The position numbers and the translations under genes were made by a program. This document shows, one piece after another, positions 1 through 26,100 of a DNA stretch of 64,000 nt. The DNA comes from JAUIJL01 sp965366625 (GTDB lineage: Bacteria; Acidobacteriota; Thermoanaerobaculia; Multivoradales; J023): positions 57,736 to 121,735 of the forward strand of contig CBDUGP010000011.1 in the NCBI GenBank assembly GCA_965366625.1, written 5' to 3'. Every line of letters starts with the position of its first letter. Position 1 is the first letter of the stretch. The notes beneath the pieces were generated by a model. It did not search any database and was not told the DNA's origin. It saw only the letters and a program-made list of their open reading frames with translations.

Positions 1-1
1 G

Positions 2-3000
2 GTGGGTTCGGTCGATGTGATCAGCCCGGATCCGATCCGCGTGGCCCAGGCGCAGGTGATCAGTGGCACAGTGCAAACCCGACGGATCGTGGCCAATGAT
101 TTGATTCTGCGCGAGAACGCGGTGTTGACCCACCCGTACACCTCCAGCGCCGAGGATCCGGAACGTCTCGAGATCGAGCTGACCGGTGACCTGACCCTCG
201 AGCCGGGCGCGTCCATCAGCGTGTCCTCCAGAGGTTATGTGCCCTACCAGACCTATCCGGGTGCTTCAGCTCCGGGCAGCAACGGGGGCGGCAGTCATAT
301 CGGCTTGGGCGGTTACGGGCCCGGAACGACCTACGGATCCGTCTACCGGCCGCGGGAAGCGGGCGGCGGCGGTGGCAACAGTACCGACGGGGATCGCGGT
401 GGCGGCATTGTCGAGATCACGGCGAGAAATGTTGAGCTACAAGGCTCCACCAGCTCGATCCGGGCCAATGGTCAGGGTTCCACGAGTTATTACACCCGCG
501 GTGGAGCAGGCGGCTCGATTTGGATCCGCGCGACGGGCCAAATCACCGGTGACGGCTATATCGAAGCGAAGGGCGGAGCGTCCGATAACGGGGCTTTAGG
601 TTCCGGTGGTGGTGGGGCCATCGCCATTGAGCACGCCGGCACCTCGGGCTCGGTGCTGACCAACTTGCGGGCCTTCGGTGGTTCGCGGGATCGGGAAGGC
701 GGCGCGGGTTCCATTTGGGTGCTCGGGCCGGGAGGTACCTACGGTGACCTGGTGGTGGACAACACGACCATCGTCGGCGAATGGACGGAGCTGCCGTCCC
801 TCGGCAGCGGTACCGCCCAGGCGGGCTCCATCGGCACCACCCTGGTGACCGATCGTGCGGGTGGAATTCCGGCATATTTCGTTGGCCACTATGTGGAGAT
901 CTACGACTTGTCCGGGGCCTACCTCGGCACTTGGCGGATCGCTTCCACCGACGGTAGCCAGGCGGTGTTGGCGACCAACGGCGATGACGGCACCCCGTCC
1001 CTGCAGCCCGGTTATGAGTGGCAAGGGGTTTATCACTTCGACAACGTGACGCTCTCGGGCAGCTCGTTGCCGTTGCGGTCGGCGGATCCGATCTTGGTCA
1101 CCGGCACCCAGACCATCTCCGGACAAGTGATCACCAAACGGGTGATCGCCGGCGATCTGGTGCTGTCCGACAACGCGACCCTGCGTCATGCAACCCAAGG
1201 GTCTGGAAGCTTCGAATCTCTCGAGATCGACCTCACCGGCAACGCCACCATTGGCATCGGCGCGGCGATCAACGTTTCCAGCCGCGGCTATGCTGCGAAT
1301 ACCACCTATCCCGGTGAGACCCCACCGGGTGGTAATGGTGGTGGCAGTCATATGGGCTTGGGTGGCCTGAGCCCGGGATCGACCTACGGTAGCGTTTACC
1401 GTCCCCAAGAGCATGGCGGCGGTGGTGAGAACGGCAGCGACGGAGATCGCGGCGGCGGCACAGTACGTCTATTCGCCGGCGGAGACTTGACCTTCGCAGC
1501 ATCGAGCAGCTCGATCCGGGCCAACGGTCAAGGTCAGACCAGCTATTACACCCGCGGCGGTGCCGGCGGCTCGATTTGGGTCGATATCGAAGGGGTGGTC
1601 CGTGGTGACGGTTATGTCGAGGCCATCGGTGGTGCTTCGGATAACGGTACCTTGGGCTCCGGCGGTGGCGGCGCGATCGCCATTTACCACGGCGGCACCG
1701 ACGGCGGCACGGCGCTCGACAACCTGCGGGCTTACGGCGGCAGCCGCTATCGGCAAGGCGGCCCCGGCACCATTTTGGTGGCCGGCCCCGGCTCGATCCA
1801 CGGTGACCTGGCGCTCGACGGCGGCACGGTGACCTCCACCTGGGTTGAGCTACCGTCCCTGGGCTCGGGTGAGGCCCAATCCGGCTCCCTGGGTGCGACC
1901 CTGGTGACCGACCGAGCTTCCATCCAGCCCTACTTCGTCGGCCATTATGTGGAGGTCTACGACAGTGCCGACGGCGAGCTGAAAGGGACTTATCGGGTGT
2001 TGGCTATCGCTGGCGGCACCTTGACCTTGGAGGCCGGCGCGGGCATTCAGGTGGGGGATGCTTTCCAAGGTGCCTACTACTTCGACAACTTGAGCACCGT
2101 GGGTCGTGTTCCCTACCGTAGCGGTGACCCCATCCGGGTGAGCGGCGACGCGGTGATCGGTGAGGGTGAAACGTTCACCTCGAAGATAGAGGCTCACAAT
2201 TTGACCCTCCAGGCAGGGGCGTTCTTGAAACACTCGTCGAGCTCGGCGGCGACCCCGCAAAGCTTGGTGATTGAGCTGACCGGCGACTTGACCCTAGAGG
2301 CGGGCTCTCAAATCGACGTATCCAAGCGCGGTTATCCCGCCGACACCACCTATCCGGGCGAGACCGCTCCGGGCGGTGGCGGTGGCGGCAGCCATCTGGG
2401 ACGCGGCGGCTTGGCGCCCGGATCGACCTACGGCAGTGTCTACCGGCCATTCGAAAACGGTGGCGGTGGCCAACACGGCAGTGACGGGGATCGGGGCGGC
2501 GGTGTGGTCAAGATCACCGCTCAGAACGTCACCATCGACGGCACGATCACCGCCGCCGGCGAAGGTGTGACCGGTTATTACACCCGCGGTGGTGCCGGTG
2601 GCTCGATTTGGATCGAAGCGGCCGGTGAGCTGGTGGGTGACGGCATCATCAAGGCCCACGGCAGCGCGTCTGAAAACGGTAATCAGGGATCCGGCGGGGG
2701 TGGCGCAATCGCCCTCTACTACGGCTCGTCGTCGGGCACTTGGCCGAACAACATCAATGTCCGCGGTGGCACCCATCACCGTCGAGGCGGTGCGGGAACG
2801 CTCTACCTCTTCGACGCCGGCAGCACCTATGGTCAATTGGTGGTCGACAACTTGGGTGAAAACGGTGAGTCCACGGTCTTGCCGGCCTTCGGCTCGGGCA
2901 CGGCCCAGCCGGGAACCACCGGCGACCTGTTGGTGACCGACAAGACGGTGAATATTCCGGCCTATTTCGTCGGCCATTGGCTCGAGGTCCGCGATACCGG

Positions 3001-4396
3001 TGGCTCGCAGGTGGGAATCTGGCGCATCGCGTCCGTCGACGGCTTGTCCCTGACGTTGGAGCCGAACGGCGCGGAAACCATCTCGTTGCAGCCCGGATAC
3101 ACCTTCCAGGGCCTCTACCGCTTCGATCAGGTGACGATCCAAGGCAACGCCATCCTGGCATCCGCCGATCCGGTGGAGGAGGCCGGGGTGCCCTTGGCCC
3201 TGGCGGTCGGCACGGTGGGCGAGCCCAACCTGGGCGCGCCGAAGGTCCTCGCCGAGGGCGCGACCCTGGATTTGGGCGCGGTCACGGGCTCCTACCGAGT
3301 CCGGGTCGATCCGGAAACCTTCACCGATCCGGACGGCATCTCCGAGCTTTGGTTGGACGACGGCGAGACCCGTCGGCGTGCCCACTGGAGCGCATCCGGA
3401 GCCCTCTTCCGCTGGCCCGGCGAGCCCGGAGACGTGTTGACCTTGACCGCCTTCGACGGTCACGGCGAGCTGGTCTACGGCCGCGAGCTGCGATTGCCCG
3501 CCCTGCCCGCCGTTCCCGATGGCTTGGCCTGGTTGGGTGAGCCGGTGGTCGAGCAAGCTCAGGACCTCTCGGTCCTTGGCGAGGACACGGCAGCCACCGA
3601 TTGGAGCCCGTGGCTCGACGAGGGCGAGGTCGTGGTCGCCGAGGCGGGTGAGCATCTGCTGACCCAGGTCCCTGCGGGCGACGACGAATTCGAGCTCAGG
3701 CTGAGGCCGATTCTCGAACGCGAAGGGATCGCCGCCTCAGACGTCGGCGACGCCGAGCTGGGTGCCGTGGAAAAGGCCGTGCCTTGGTTGCATCCCAGAC
3801 TGGAAGCTTGGCGCCTCGAAGCGGCGATGGTGCTCTACGGAGCTTGGAACCGGCCGCTGGACGGTTCCGCCCCAGAGCCCCACGAGCTGACCGACGTGCT
3901 GATGGCCATTTTCGATGAGGGATCCTCCGAGCCTGCGATGTGGGCTTTGGATCCCGACACGAAGCCGCTGGCGGTGGGTCCCCAGGGATTGTGGGTCGCC
4001 GACGGCACGGATTTGTTGCTGGTCGCGGCCGTCGACCACGAGTTGCGTACGGTGCACAGCATCGAGCTCGGCTCGCGGGCGCTTTCCGCCGCGGCAACGG
4101 ACGAACGATTGGCCGTGCTGACCGAAAACGAAGCGTTGATCTTCGACCTGCACGGCTCCGCGCCGGAGCTGTCGGAGCGCATCAGCGGCCATGCCTACGA
4201 TCGAGTGGGTCTGGCGGGCGAGCTTCGGCTGTGGTCCTCGGCCCATCGAGGGGCTCCGGTTGAGGTCGAAACATCCGGCTCCGACAAGCTTTTCGACCCC
4301 TCAGCTCTTTCCCATTCAGCCGACGGTTTTATTCCGGTGTCGAACGGCGCGGGCGAGGTCCTTTTGGACGAGAACCTTTTAGACGGCCTGCGCTAG
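2..4396 (+). CDS. Glycine-rich repeat exported protein (5' end outside window)
   Basis: The frame is open from the first bases, so the N-terminus and any signal peptide lie upstream of the window; about 1,464 codons are visible. Residues 1-1055 are three copies of a ~350-residue unit starting near nt 11, 1073 and 2115. Each unit has a strand-rich lead (DPIRV, DPILV), a stretch like LEIELTGDLTLEPGA, a glycine core with GGGSH, TYGSVYRP and RGGAGGSIWI motifs, and a closing part with YFVGHYVEVYD. A fourth lead (SADPVEE) begins near nt 3160 and breaks off. Residues ~1055-1464 are not repetitive and match no family I recognise. The same glycine-rich unit occurs three times in the giant protein at 45,984. 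A stalk or surface role is inferred only. The stop is 9 bases from the next start, so the two are probably co-transcribed. Confidence 0.85.
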   Translation: MGSVDVISPDPIRVAQAQVISGTVQTRRIVANDLILRENAVLTHPYTSSAEDPERLEIELTGDLTLEPGASISVSSRGYVPYQTYPGASAPGSNGGGSHIGLGGYGPGTTYGSVYRPREAGGGGGNSTDGDRGGGIVEITARNVELQGSTSSIRANGQGSTSYYTRGGAGGSIWIRATGQITGDGYIEAKGGASDNGALGSGGGGAIAIEHAGTSGSVLTNLRAFGGSRDREGGAGSIWVLGPGGTYGDLVVDNTTIVGEWTELPSLGSGTAQAGSIGTTLVTDRAGGIPAYFVGHYVEIYDLSGAYLGTWRIASTDGSQAVLATNGDDGTPSLQPGYEWQGVYHFDNVTLSGSSLPLRSADPILVTGTQTISGQVITKRVIAGDLVLSDNATLRHATQGSGSFESLEIDLTGNATIGIGAAINVSSRGYAANTTYPGETPPGGNGGGSHMGLGGLSPGSTYGSVYRPQEHGGGGENGSDGDRGGGTVRLFAGGDLTFAASSSSIRANGQGQTSYYTRGGAGGSIWVDIEGVVRGDGYVEAIGGASDNGTLGSGGGGAIAIYHGGTDGGTALDNLRAYGGSRYRQGGPGTILVAGPGSIHGDLALDGGTVTSTWVELPSLGSGEAQSGSLGATLVTDRASIQPYFVGHYVEVYDSADGELKGTYRVLAIAGGTLTLEAGAGIQVGDAFQGAYYFDNLSTVGRVPYRSGDPIRVSGDAVIGEGETFTSKIEAHNLTLQAGAFLKHSSSSAATPQSLVIELTGDLTLEAGSQIDVSKRGYPADTTYPGETAPGGGGGGSHLGRGGLAPGSTYGSVYRPFENGGGGQHGSDGDRGGGVVKITAQNVTIDGTITAAGEGVTGYYTRGGAGGSIWIEAAGELVGDGIIKAHGSASENGNQGSGGGGAIALYYGSSSGTWPNNINVRGGTHHRRGGAGTLYLFDAGSTYGQLVVDNLGENGESTVLPAFGSGTAQPGTTGDLLVTDKTVNIPAYFVGHWLEVRDTGGSQVGIWRIASVDGLSLTLEPNGAETISLQPGYTFQGLYRFDQVTIQGNAILASADPVEEAGVPLALAVGTVGEPNLGAPKVLAEGATLDLGAVTGSYRVRVDPETFTDPDGISELWLDDGETRRRAHWSASGALFRWPGEPGDVLTLTAFDGHGELVYGRELRLPALPAVPDGLAWLGEPVVEQAQDLSVLGEDTAATDWSPWLDEGEVVVAEAGEHLLTQVPAGDDEFELRLRPILEREGIAASDVGDAELGAVEKAVPWLHPRLEAWRLEAAMVLYGAWNRPLDGSAPEPHELTDVLMAIFDEGSSEPAMWALDPDTKPLAVGPQGLWVADGTDLLLVAAVDHELRTVHSIELGSRALSAAATDERLAVLTENEALIFDLHGSAPELSERISGHAYDRVGLAGELRLWSSAHRGAPVEVETSGSDKLFDPSALSHSADGFIPVSNGAGEVLLDENLLDGLR

Positions 4397-4405
4397 GAGC
4401 TCGAT

Positions 4406-5500
4406 ATGGATCACAAGATGGATCACGAGTTGCATCAAGATAAGGATTTCGAAATGACCCTTCACCGTGTGCTTTCAACCCTTCGAGCCGCGACTAGGCC
4501 TATGGCTTGGGCCCTTGGGCTGGCGATGGCCTTCTCGTCCTCGAGTGCCCTGGCCCAATCAGGTGGGCTACCGTCCGGCGAGCTGTTCGCAGAGCCGTTC
4601 GTGGTTGAGCACTACATGGTGCAAATCGACGAATTTGGGGAGCGTTACGAGGCGCCGGTGGTGGTCGACACCTATGGCGGCTCGTGGATCGTTTCCGAGC
4701 GCGTCGACCACAGCCGCCTGGTGGTGGACTTGGCACGGGCCGAAATCACCGAAATCCGACCCCTCGACGGCACCTATTGGACGGTCGGCTTCGACCGCAT
4801 GAAGGTGCTCATGGAGCGGGTCACCGAACTCGAAGGGACCCGTCCGGAAATAGATCCGGCGTTGCCCACCGGCCAGGCTCTGACCCCCGGCAAAGCGGCC
4901 CAATCGCAGCGCCGATCCGCCGAGGACTGGCGGGTCGAGGAGGGCAGGGCCGCCGCCGACCGCGGAACCGACAGGGCCAGGATGCCGGCCAAGGCCGCCT
5001 CCTTGATGTCTTCAGAAGGTGTGCGTCATTTACGGCTGCACCCTGTGGCTTCCGACTCCGACCACCTCAAACGCGGCATGGAAAAACGCGGCACGGACAG
5101 CAGCGGAGAGCCGACGGCCGAGCTGTGGGTCAGCCCCAAGGTGAAGGTCAAAGCCGGTGCCCGGGCCGCCCTGGCGCGCTTCGAACGTGACGCGCTCGGG
5201 GCCGAGGGGCAGATGGAAGCGGCGCGAGAATTCGTCGACGGCGCCTTCCCGATCCGCACGATCCGCCAAGAGAAGAAGTCCGACGGCGGCGTGGGTCATA
5301 TCGAAGACGTGGTGATTCGATTGGAAAAGATCGAAAGCTTGGATCGCAACCTGGTGCGCATCCCCGAAGGGCTGCGCCGGGTGCCCCATCCTCTGGAAGG
5401 GCTTATCGCCTTCTTGGAACGCGAAAACCAAAGGCAGAAGATGATGTCCGGCGAGGGGTCGAGCACCGACACCGACGGTTACGGTGGAGGGGTGAACTGA
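4406..5500 (+). CDS. Secreted protein of unknown function (364 aa)
   Basis: I do not recognise the family. An AGGAG at 4395-4399 sits 6 bases before ATG 4406, which supports that start. However, the hydrophobic stretch (MAWALGLAMAFSSSSALAQ) is a typical signal peptide, and an internal ATG at 4454 would give a more ordinary basic n-region; either start is possible. After the signal comes a ~80-residue strand-rich part (AEPFVVEHYMVQIDEFG, then paired aromatic strands), then a basic and charged region with low-complexity Lys/Arg/Glu stretches and no cysteine pattern. It lies between two giant exported proteins with gaps of 9 and 1 bases. A part in their assembly or anchoring is inferred from position alone. 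Confidence 0.75.
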   Translation: MDHKMDHELHQDKDFEMTLHRVLSTLRAATRPMAWALGLAMAFSSSSALAQSGGLPSGELFAEPFVVEHYMVQIDEFGERYEAPVVVDTYGGSWIVSERVDHSRLVVDLARAEITEIRPLDGTYWTVGFDRMKVLMERVTELEGTRPEIDPALPTGQALTPGKAAQSQRRSAEDWRVEEGRAAADRGTDRARMPAKAASLMSSEGVRHLRLHPVASDSDHLKRGMEKRGTDSSGEPTAELWVSPKVKVKAGARAALARFERDALGAEGQMEAAREFVDGAFPIRTIRQEKKSDGGVGHIEDVVIRLEKIESLDRNLVRIPEGLRRVPHPLEGLIAFLERENQRQKMMSGEGSSTDTDGYGGGVN

Positions 5501-5501
5501 G

Positions 5502-20128
<14,627 letters not shown>

Positions 20129-20132
<4 letters not shown>

Positions 20133-23100
20133 GGGGTTTCAAGATGAAGCGTAGCGGAATGGTTCTGTCGATCCTTGGAATGCTCTTGCTGCCGGCCCTG
20201 AGCTGGGCCGGTGACGCCTCCTCCTGCTTGCCTCCGAAAGGTGCCAAGGCTGAGGGAGTGTCGAGCTTGGACGATCCCGGTGCCATCCAGCTATCCGAGA
20301 TGGCCGCTTGTATTTCGTCGGTGGACGGCAATTTTGCCTGGCTGCGGGACGTGGCGTTGGCCAACGACGTGGAATGGCTCGATCGGGGATATCGCGGCAC
20401 CTACTCGGGTGTTTTCGTCGAGGTCTACCAGGACCAAGATCCTCTCTGGCGCAAGGGCGATTTGCTCTTCGCCTCCATGGGCATGGCGGGCATTTTCGTC
20501 TTCGATGTGTCCGACCGGCGTCTCGATGAGTTTCATTTGGTGGGGCATTTGCAAGTTGAGGACCAAAGCGCCCTGCTTTTGCAATACGACTCCCAGCGGG
20601 GGGTGGTCTATGCCGGCGGTAACGACTACGGCAAACCGGGGCGACCGCCGCTGATCGCCGCTTGGGATATTCGTTATGTCAACGCCTCACCCAAGATCGA
20701 GTACAAGCCCTCGCCGGCGTTCTCGGTCAACAAACCGTGGAAAGCAGGGCACCTGGCGGTAGACCCCACGGGCATGGGGCTGCTCTACACCTGGAGCGAT
20801 TCCGAAGGTCCGATCGCGGTGCCTATCGAGGCACCGGAATTCAAATTCAGCGGCCTCTACCTGCCCGAGAAAGAAGCGCTGCCACCACTGGCGGACCGGC
20901 AACCGGGAGACGTTCTGCCGTCCATCCAGCGGCTGACGTCCCGCTTTGTGCCCTTGGGGGTGCCGCGGGTGGTCAAGCGCGAAACCGATGAGCCGTCCCG
21001 TTCCGAGGAGCGGGATGAGCTGGAGGGCGCGAGCACTGCTGCCTTTAAGGTGCGTTTGGCCCTGCCCGGAAGCTTCGGCGAGACACTCACCGCCAAAGTC
21101 GAAAGCCTGCGGGTGCTGCCGGAAGCCCGTCATCTGGGCAAACAAGACCTGGGCGCGGCAATTATGCCGCCGGGCGGACCGGGCTGGCCCGACGCCACGG
21201 TCACCGTCACCCTTCGTCGCCTGGGCGTGGGTGACGATGAGCAGGGATCGGATCCCGATCAGGTCGGCGGCGAGGCTGGTCATTTTTCAGAAGCTTTCAA
21301 TCTTTACGAGTCCGAAGAAACGGTTCTGCTCTTGGCGGATCCCCGGGCGCGGCGAGAGTACAAACTTCAGGACGTTACCGACGCCGGCAACGTCGACGAA
21401 AACGATCGAACCCGCAAATACGACGAGCGGGCCAATTGTCGCAATTGCGACTGGCCGCAATATTTCCCCGATCCAAAAGGTGCCTCGCCGCCGCCGCCGG
21501 GCGCGCTCGATGGGGTCGAGGAGCTGCTCGCCGGTCGTTATGTGCGCGCCGTGCTCTTCGTCGACCCGGATTCTCCCCAGGGAGTGCAGCAGAAGACCCG
21601 CGAGGCGCTCGATTTCTTCGAGGCCCAGGGTGACAACTATCCAGCGCCGACTGGATATGTCGACATCGCCGCCCCCGCCGATGCCGTGCCGTCGCCGATT
21701 CAAGTTTCCTTGGGCGAGCCGGCGCAAAATCCAGCCATGTGGTCGCCGGGCGAAACGGGAGTGTCCGTCGCTCTTTCCGGCGGTGACCTGATCCTCGACG
21801 CCTCCGATCACGTGGTCGGAGGGCGCGGTTTGGCCTTCACTTTTGATCGCGTTTATCGCTCCCACTCCCTGGGTTACGGCCCCTTGGGGAGCACCGGCTG
21901 GGGCGCCAACCTCTTTGCCCACCTGCGCGAGATCGACACCACCGGTGAGGTGGAATACCACGACGGTCGTGGCCATGTTTGGCGTTTTTATCCCAACGCC
22001 GAAGAAGACGCTCCGGTCCCCGACGAGGACGCCTACGACGAAGATTTTGCGGCTTCTTACCATCCGCCCAAAGGCGTGTATATGCGCTTGCAAAAGCTGC
22101 GGGACGATCGCGGTTGGCGATTGATCGGGCGCAGTCACGATACCGCCGAGTTCAATAACCATGGTCGGCTGCTGCGCATCAGCGATCGCCATCGTCGCGG
22201 GCAAGATCCGGACGAGCAGGGCAATACCCTGCACCTGCGCTACGACACCTTCGGCCAGTTGGTGGGCGTGACCGACGACCTCAATCGGACCTACGAATTT
22301 GAGTATTTCGACGACCCCAAACCCGTGGCGGACGGCGGTGATGGGGATCGTTACGGCCTGCTGAAGAAAATCACCGACTTCGCCGACCGCGAGCTCGAAT
22401 ACGAGTACGACGGCAAGCGGCGCCTGATCAAGGTTCACTATCCCGAAGTCCAGAATCCCGTGGATGCTTACTCCCAATTCTCATATGAGGGAGCCCAGCG
22501 CCCGTTCTTGGAATATACCTACGATCCCGACGCGGGTGTGGAGCCGTTCGACAACACCGGCGACGCTATCCTGCACGGTGAGTTTGCACAGCTGAGAATC
22601 TCTGAGGTTTATCTACCGGATTTCCTCGAATCCACGGGCCGGCCGCCACGGGCTCGCTTTACCTACACCGAGGACACCGGCCGCTTGGCCACGGTGGGTT
22701 TTCCCACCCCGAGCAACGAAAATAATTCCGTCTCGAGCGTGGTCTGGACCCTTCAGCCGTCGGTTCCCGAGCGTGACGACGCCGGGCCGGCCACCAGCTA
22801 TGTAGTGCGAGCGCCCTGGGGGCACGAGGTGGAATATCAGCTGACCCGAGGTCGCACCACCCGGGTGGAGCAGCAGCTGGCGGTGGTCAACAAATACGGG
22901 ATTTCCACTGACGGGGTGACGGTCGGCACCGACTTCAGCTACCGGGACGACGGTCGCCTGGAGCAGGTCGAATATCCCGACGGCGGCTTGCGCATCCTGT
23001 GCTACGGCGATTCCGACGGCGGTGGAGAAGGTGGCTGCGACGGCTTCGCCAACAACGAGACTGTGGTCGATCACCTGGCCAAGGCCAACGTGGTCAAAGC

Positions 23101-26100
23101 CCTGATGAAAGCTACCGACGAAGACGGTCGCGGCACGGCGGAATACCTTTTCATCGAAACCGGGGCCCAATACCAAGAAGACAACGTGGTGGCGTCGGTC
23201 ACCGACGGCCTCAGCCGTGGCATTCAGCTGGCCGTGCCGGTCGCCAATGCCGAGGATACCCGCCTCTTCGAAACCGAGGGCGTGCAATCGAGCTTCGAAT
23301 ACGACGCTTTCGGACGGGCGATGGAAACCGAAAACGGTATTTCTAATCCGTCCAAGGTCAAGAAAACCTTCCATGAAGACGCAGCGGGGAAAAACGGTGC
23401 CGGCTTGACCAAGCGAATCGAAGTGGGCCTCGGCCAGATCTGGAGGGAGGTGGAATACGACGAACGTTACAATCCCGCCATACTGACCAATTCCCAAGGC
23501 ACGCGCTCGGAAACGATTTTTGACACTTGGGATCGGCCTGTCGGTACGATTTCTGGTTTGTCTGACGGTCGCTATCTTCCGGTCGGCTCAGCCGGATGTA
23601 GCGAGGGAAAGGGCGCACGGCAAGAGACTGCTTTTGATCCTGCGGGCCATGTGATCCGCGAGAGGCGCTTGCAGGACTATGTGGATGCGTCGGGCACTGT
23701 GCAGTGTCGGTGGGTTGAAACCCGGTATCGATACAACGCTCGAGAGCAGCTAGTAGAGCTGCTCCAGACCCACTTGGCGGACCCGGGTCAGGAAGGCCAA
23801 GTGCTCAATGCGCCTACCAAGGTTTCTGAAACTGTTTTTGACAGCCACGGTCGCATTTCAATTCTTCGAACCTTAAACCTTCTAAATCCCGCGCTAGAAA
23901 CGGTGTATCGCTATGACAGCTCCGGGCGGGTGATAGGAGTCAAAGTAGGAGAAGCAGGCGAGCAATTGAGGGGCTACGACAGGAAGAGCCGTGTGGTTTT
24001 CGAAACGGACGGCCATGAAGGAGATTGGCTGGGACGATATGACGTCTGGGACCGTCTCTATCATCAGAGATACGCCACAGGTGCTCATGAGCTGGCGACC
24101 TTTGACAAGTCGGGCAACCTCACCCAGCGAGTCACCTTCGATTCCGATCCCTTGGCTCCTTCCGGCGATCCGAAGCTTCTCTCGTTGCAACGCAGCCACT
24201 TCAATAGCTTCGGAGCCGTTGAGCGCGTCGCGACAACCCTGATTGATGAAGATGATCAAAAAGAGATCTTGATTACAGAGCAAGAATTCGATGATGCGGG
24301 ACGCTTAAGAGCCGTCTGGAGTGGACCTCCAAAAAGCGACGATCCGCAGTGCTTGGATGTAAGCGTGTCTTGCTTAGATACGGCTAAGGCTCGTCGGGAA
24401 AAGGAAATAGTCTACGAGACTGACACGGGAAGACCTCTGGAAGTCAGATTTGGCGGCGTTTATCGGGGAGACCATCTGTTTGCCCATCGCAACGAGTACC
24501 ACCCGGACAATGCATCCCCTCTGGTGGATACGATGCGGTACTTGGAACGGGTTCCGGGCCAAGAGCCCATGGTCGAGACAAGGAGCGTCGGCTACGATCG
24601 CGACGCCTTTGGCAGAATCATTGCTGAGCGTGAAAACAGCGGATCAGTGACCTTCACAACCTATGACCGCGCTTATAACCAGCCAATCTTGGTGCGTAAC
24701 GGAGCAGGTGCCGATATTCGCTTCGGTGCTGATGGTGCCGGAAAGATCATTCAAGTTTTCCGTCCGAATGATCGTGGCCGCACCTTATACCTCTATGACC
24801 TCGATGGCCGCCTTCTGCGTCAGATCACAACTACCGAAGAGAATCCATGGGTCACTCAATTTACTTACGACCAGACCGGACGTGCACGGCGTATCGAGTA
24901 CCATGACAATACTTTCGAAGAATTCACTTACCATCCAGACAGCACCATAGACACGTTTCGAACTCGCGATGAAATCACGATCACACATACCTATGACGCT
25001 GCGAATCGACTAAGGGCCTCGGTGCCGAGTGCCGGGAATCTATCCGACAGCTTGGTGGCCTTGGACGTCGGTGATTTCACGGATTGGGACGTGCTATCTC
25101 GGCCGACTTCCCTCCGTCGAGGGAGCCCGGGACTCCCCGGCGAAGACGGTGGTCTGACGGTCAGCTATCCCACCTACGATCTAGGTAGCCGCCCAGGACA
25201 GGAGATCATAGGCACGCGCAGTCCGCTGGTCTGGACCTTCGACATATATAGCCGGGTTCAGACGGTGGCCCTTCCCTTGGGTCTCAGCAGGGATAACGAC
25301 AGCAGTTTCCAGGGCTTCACTCGACAATTCGATACATTGGATCGACTAGAAGATGTCAGCGGCTTGGGTGAACTCACTCAGGCAACGGTGGGAGCTACGT
25401 GGTATTGGGGTGGAGGTGGCCGTCCTTACGGCAGCACCACCAAGACTACCCTGGGTACTGCTAGCCGCTACGGCTATATCGACGGAGCGGGTCCTCAAAC
25501 CCTTGGAGATCATCCACCGTCCTCTACGTGGAATCTCGGGACCATGACATGGGGAGCCGGTGACAATGGTCCTACTACCGCACCGAGCAAGACTTGGGGC
25601 CAGTTTGCATTTGGTTGGCGAGGAATAGATGGCGACTCTCGCGACGGCGCCAAGATCGGTCGGCAAGTCAAAACGGGCTCCAACGCAGGTGGTATCGACC
25701 TTTTTGCTGGTATGGGCTGGGCTTGGAATTACGACGTGGGCGTGCGTCTGACAGAAGCTTACCCAGGAAGAGGAGACCTTCAGGGACGCAACGTCGATCA
25801 ATCGGAAGGACTCGTCTACGAATATGGAGAAGGTGATGAGATCGAACGTATTATCGATCAATCAGCGGGTGAGATTACAGATGTAGAAACCGGACCCTAC
25901 GGCCGCATCTTGAAGCGCGGTGGCGTAGATTTCTTCTATGACGCAGTTGGGCGTCGAACAGAAGACGACCGATATACCTATCGATGGAATTGGCGTTCCG
26001 AGCTGATGGAGGTTGTGGTCAAGGGCGACTGGCCAAACGAAGAGGTCTCACCATACGCTGGACATAAGATTAAGTACGCATACGACGCATCGGGCCGAAT

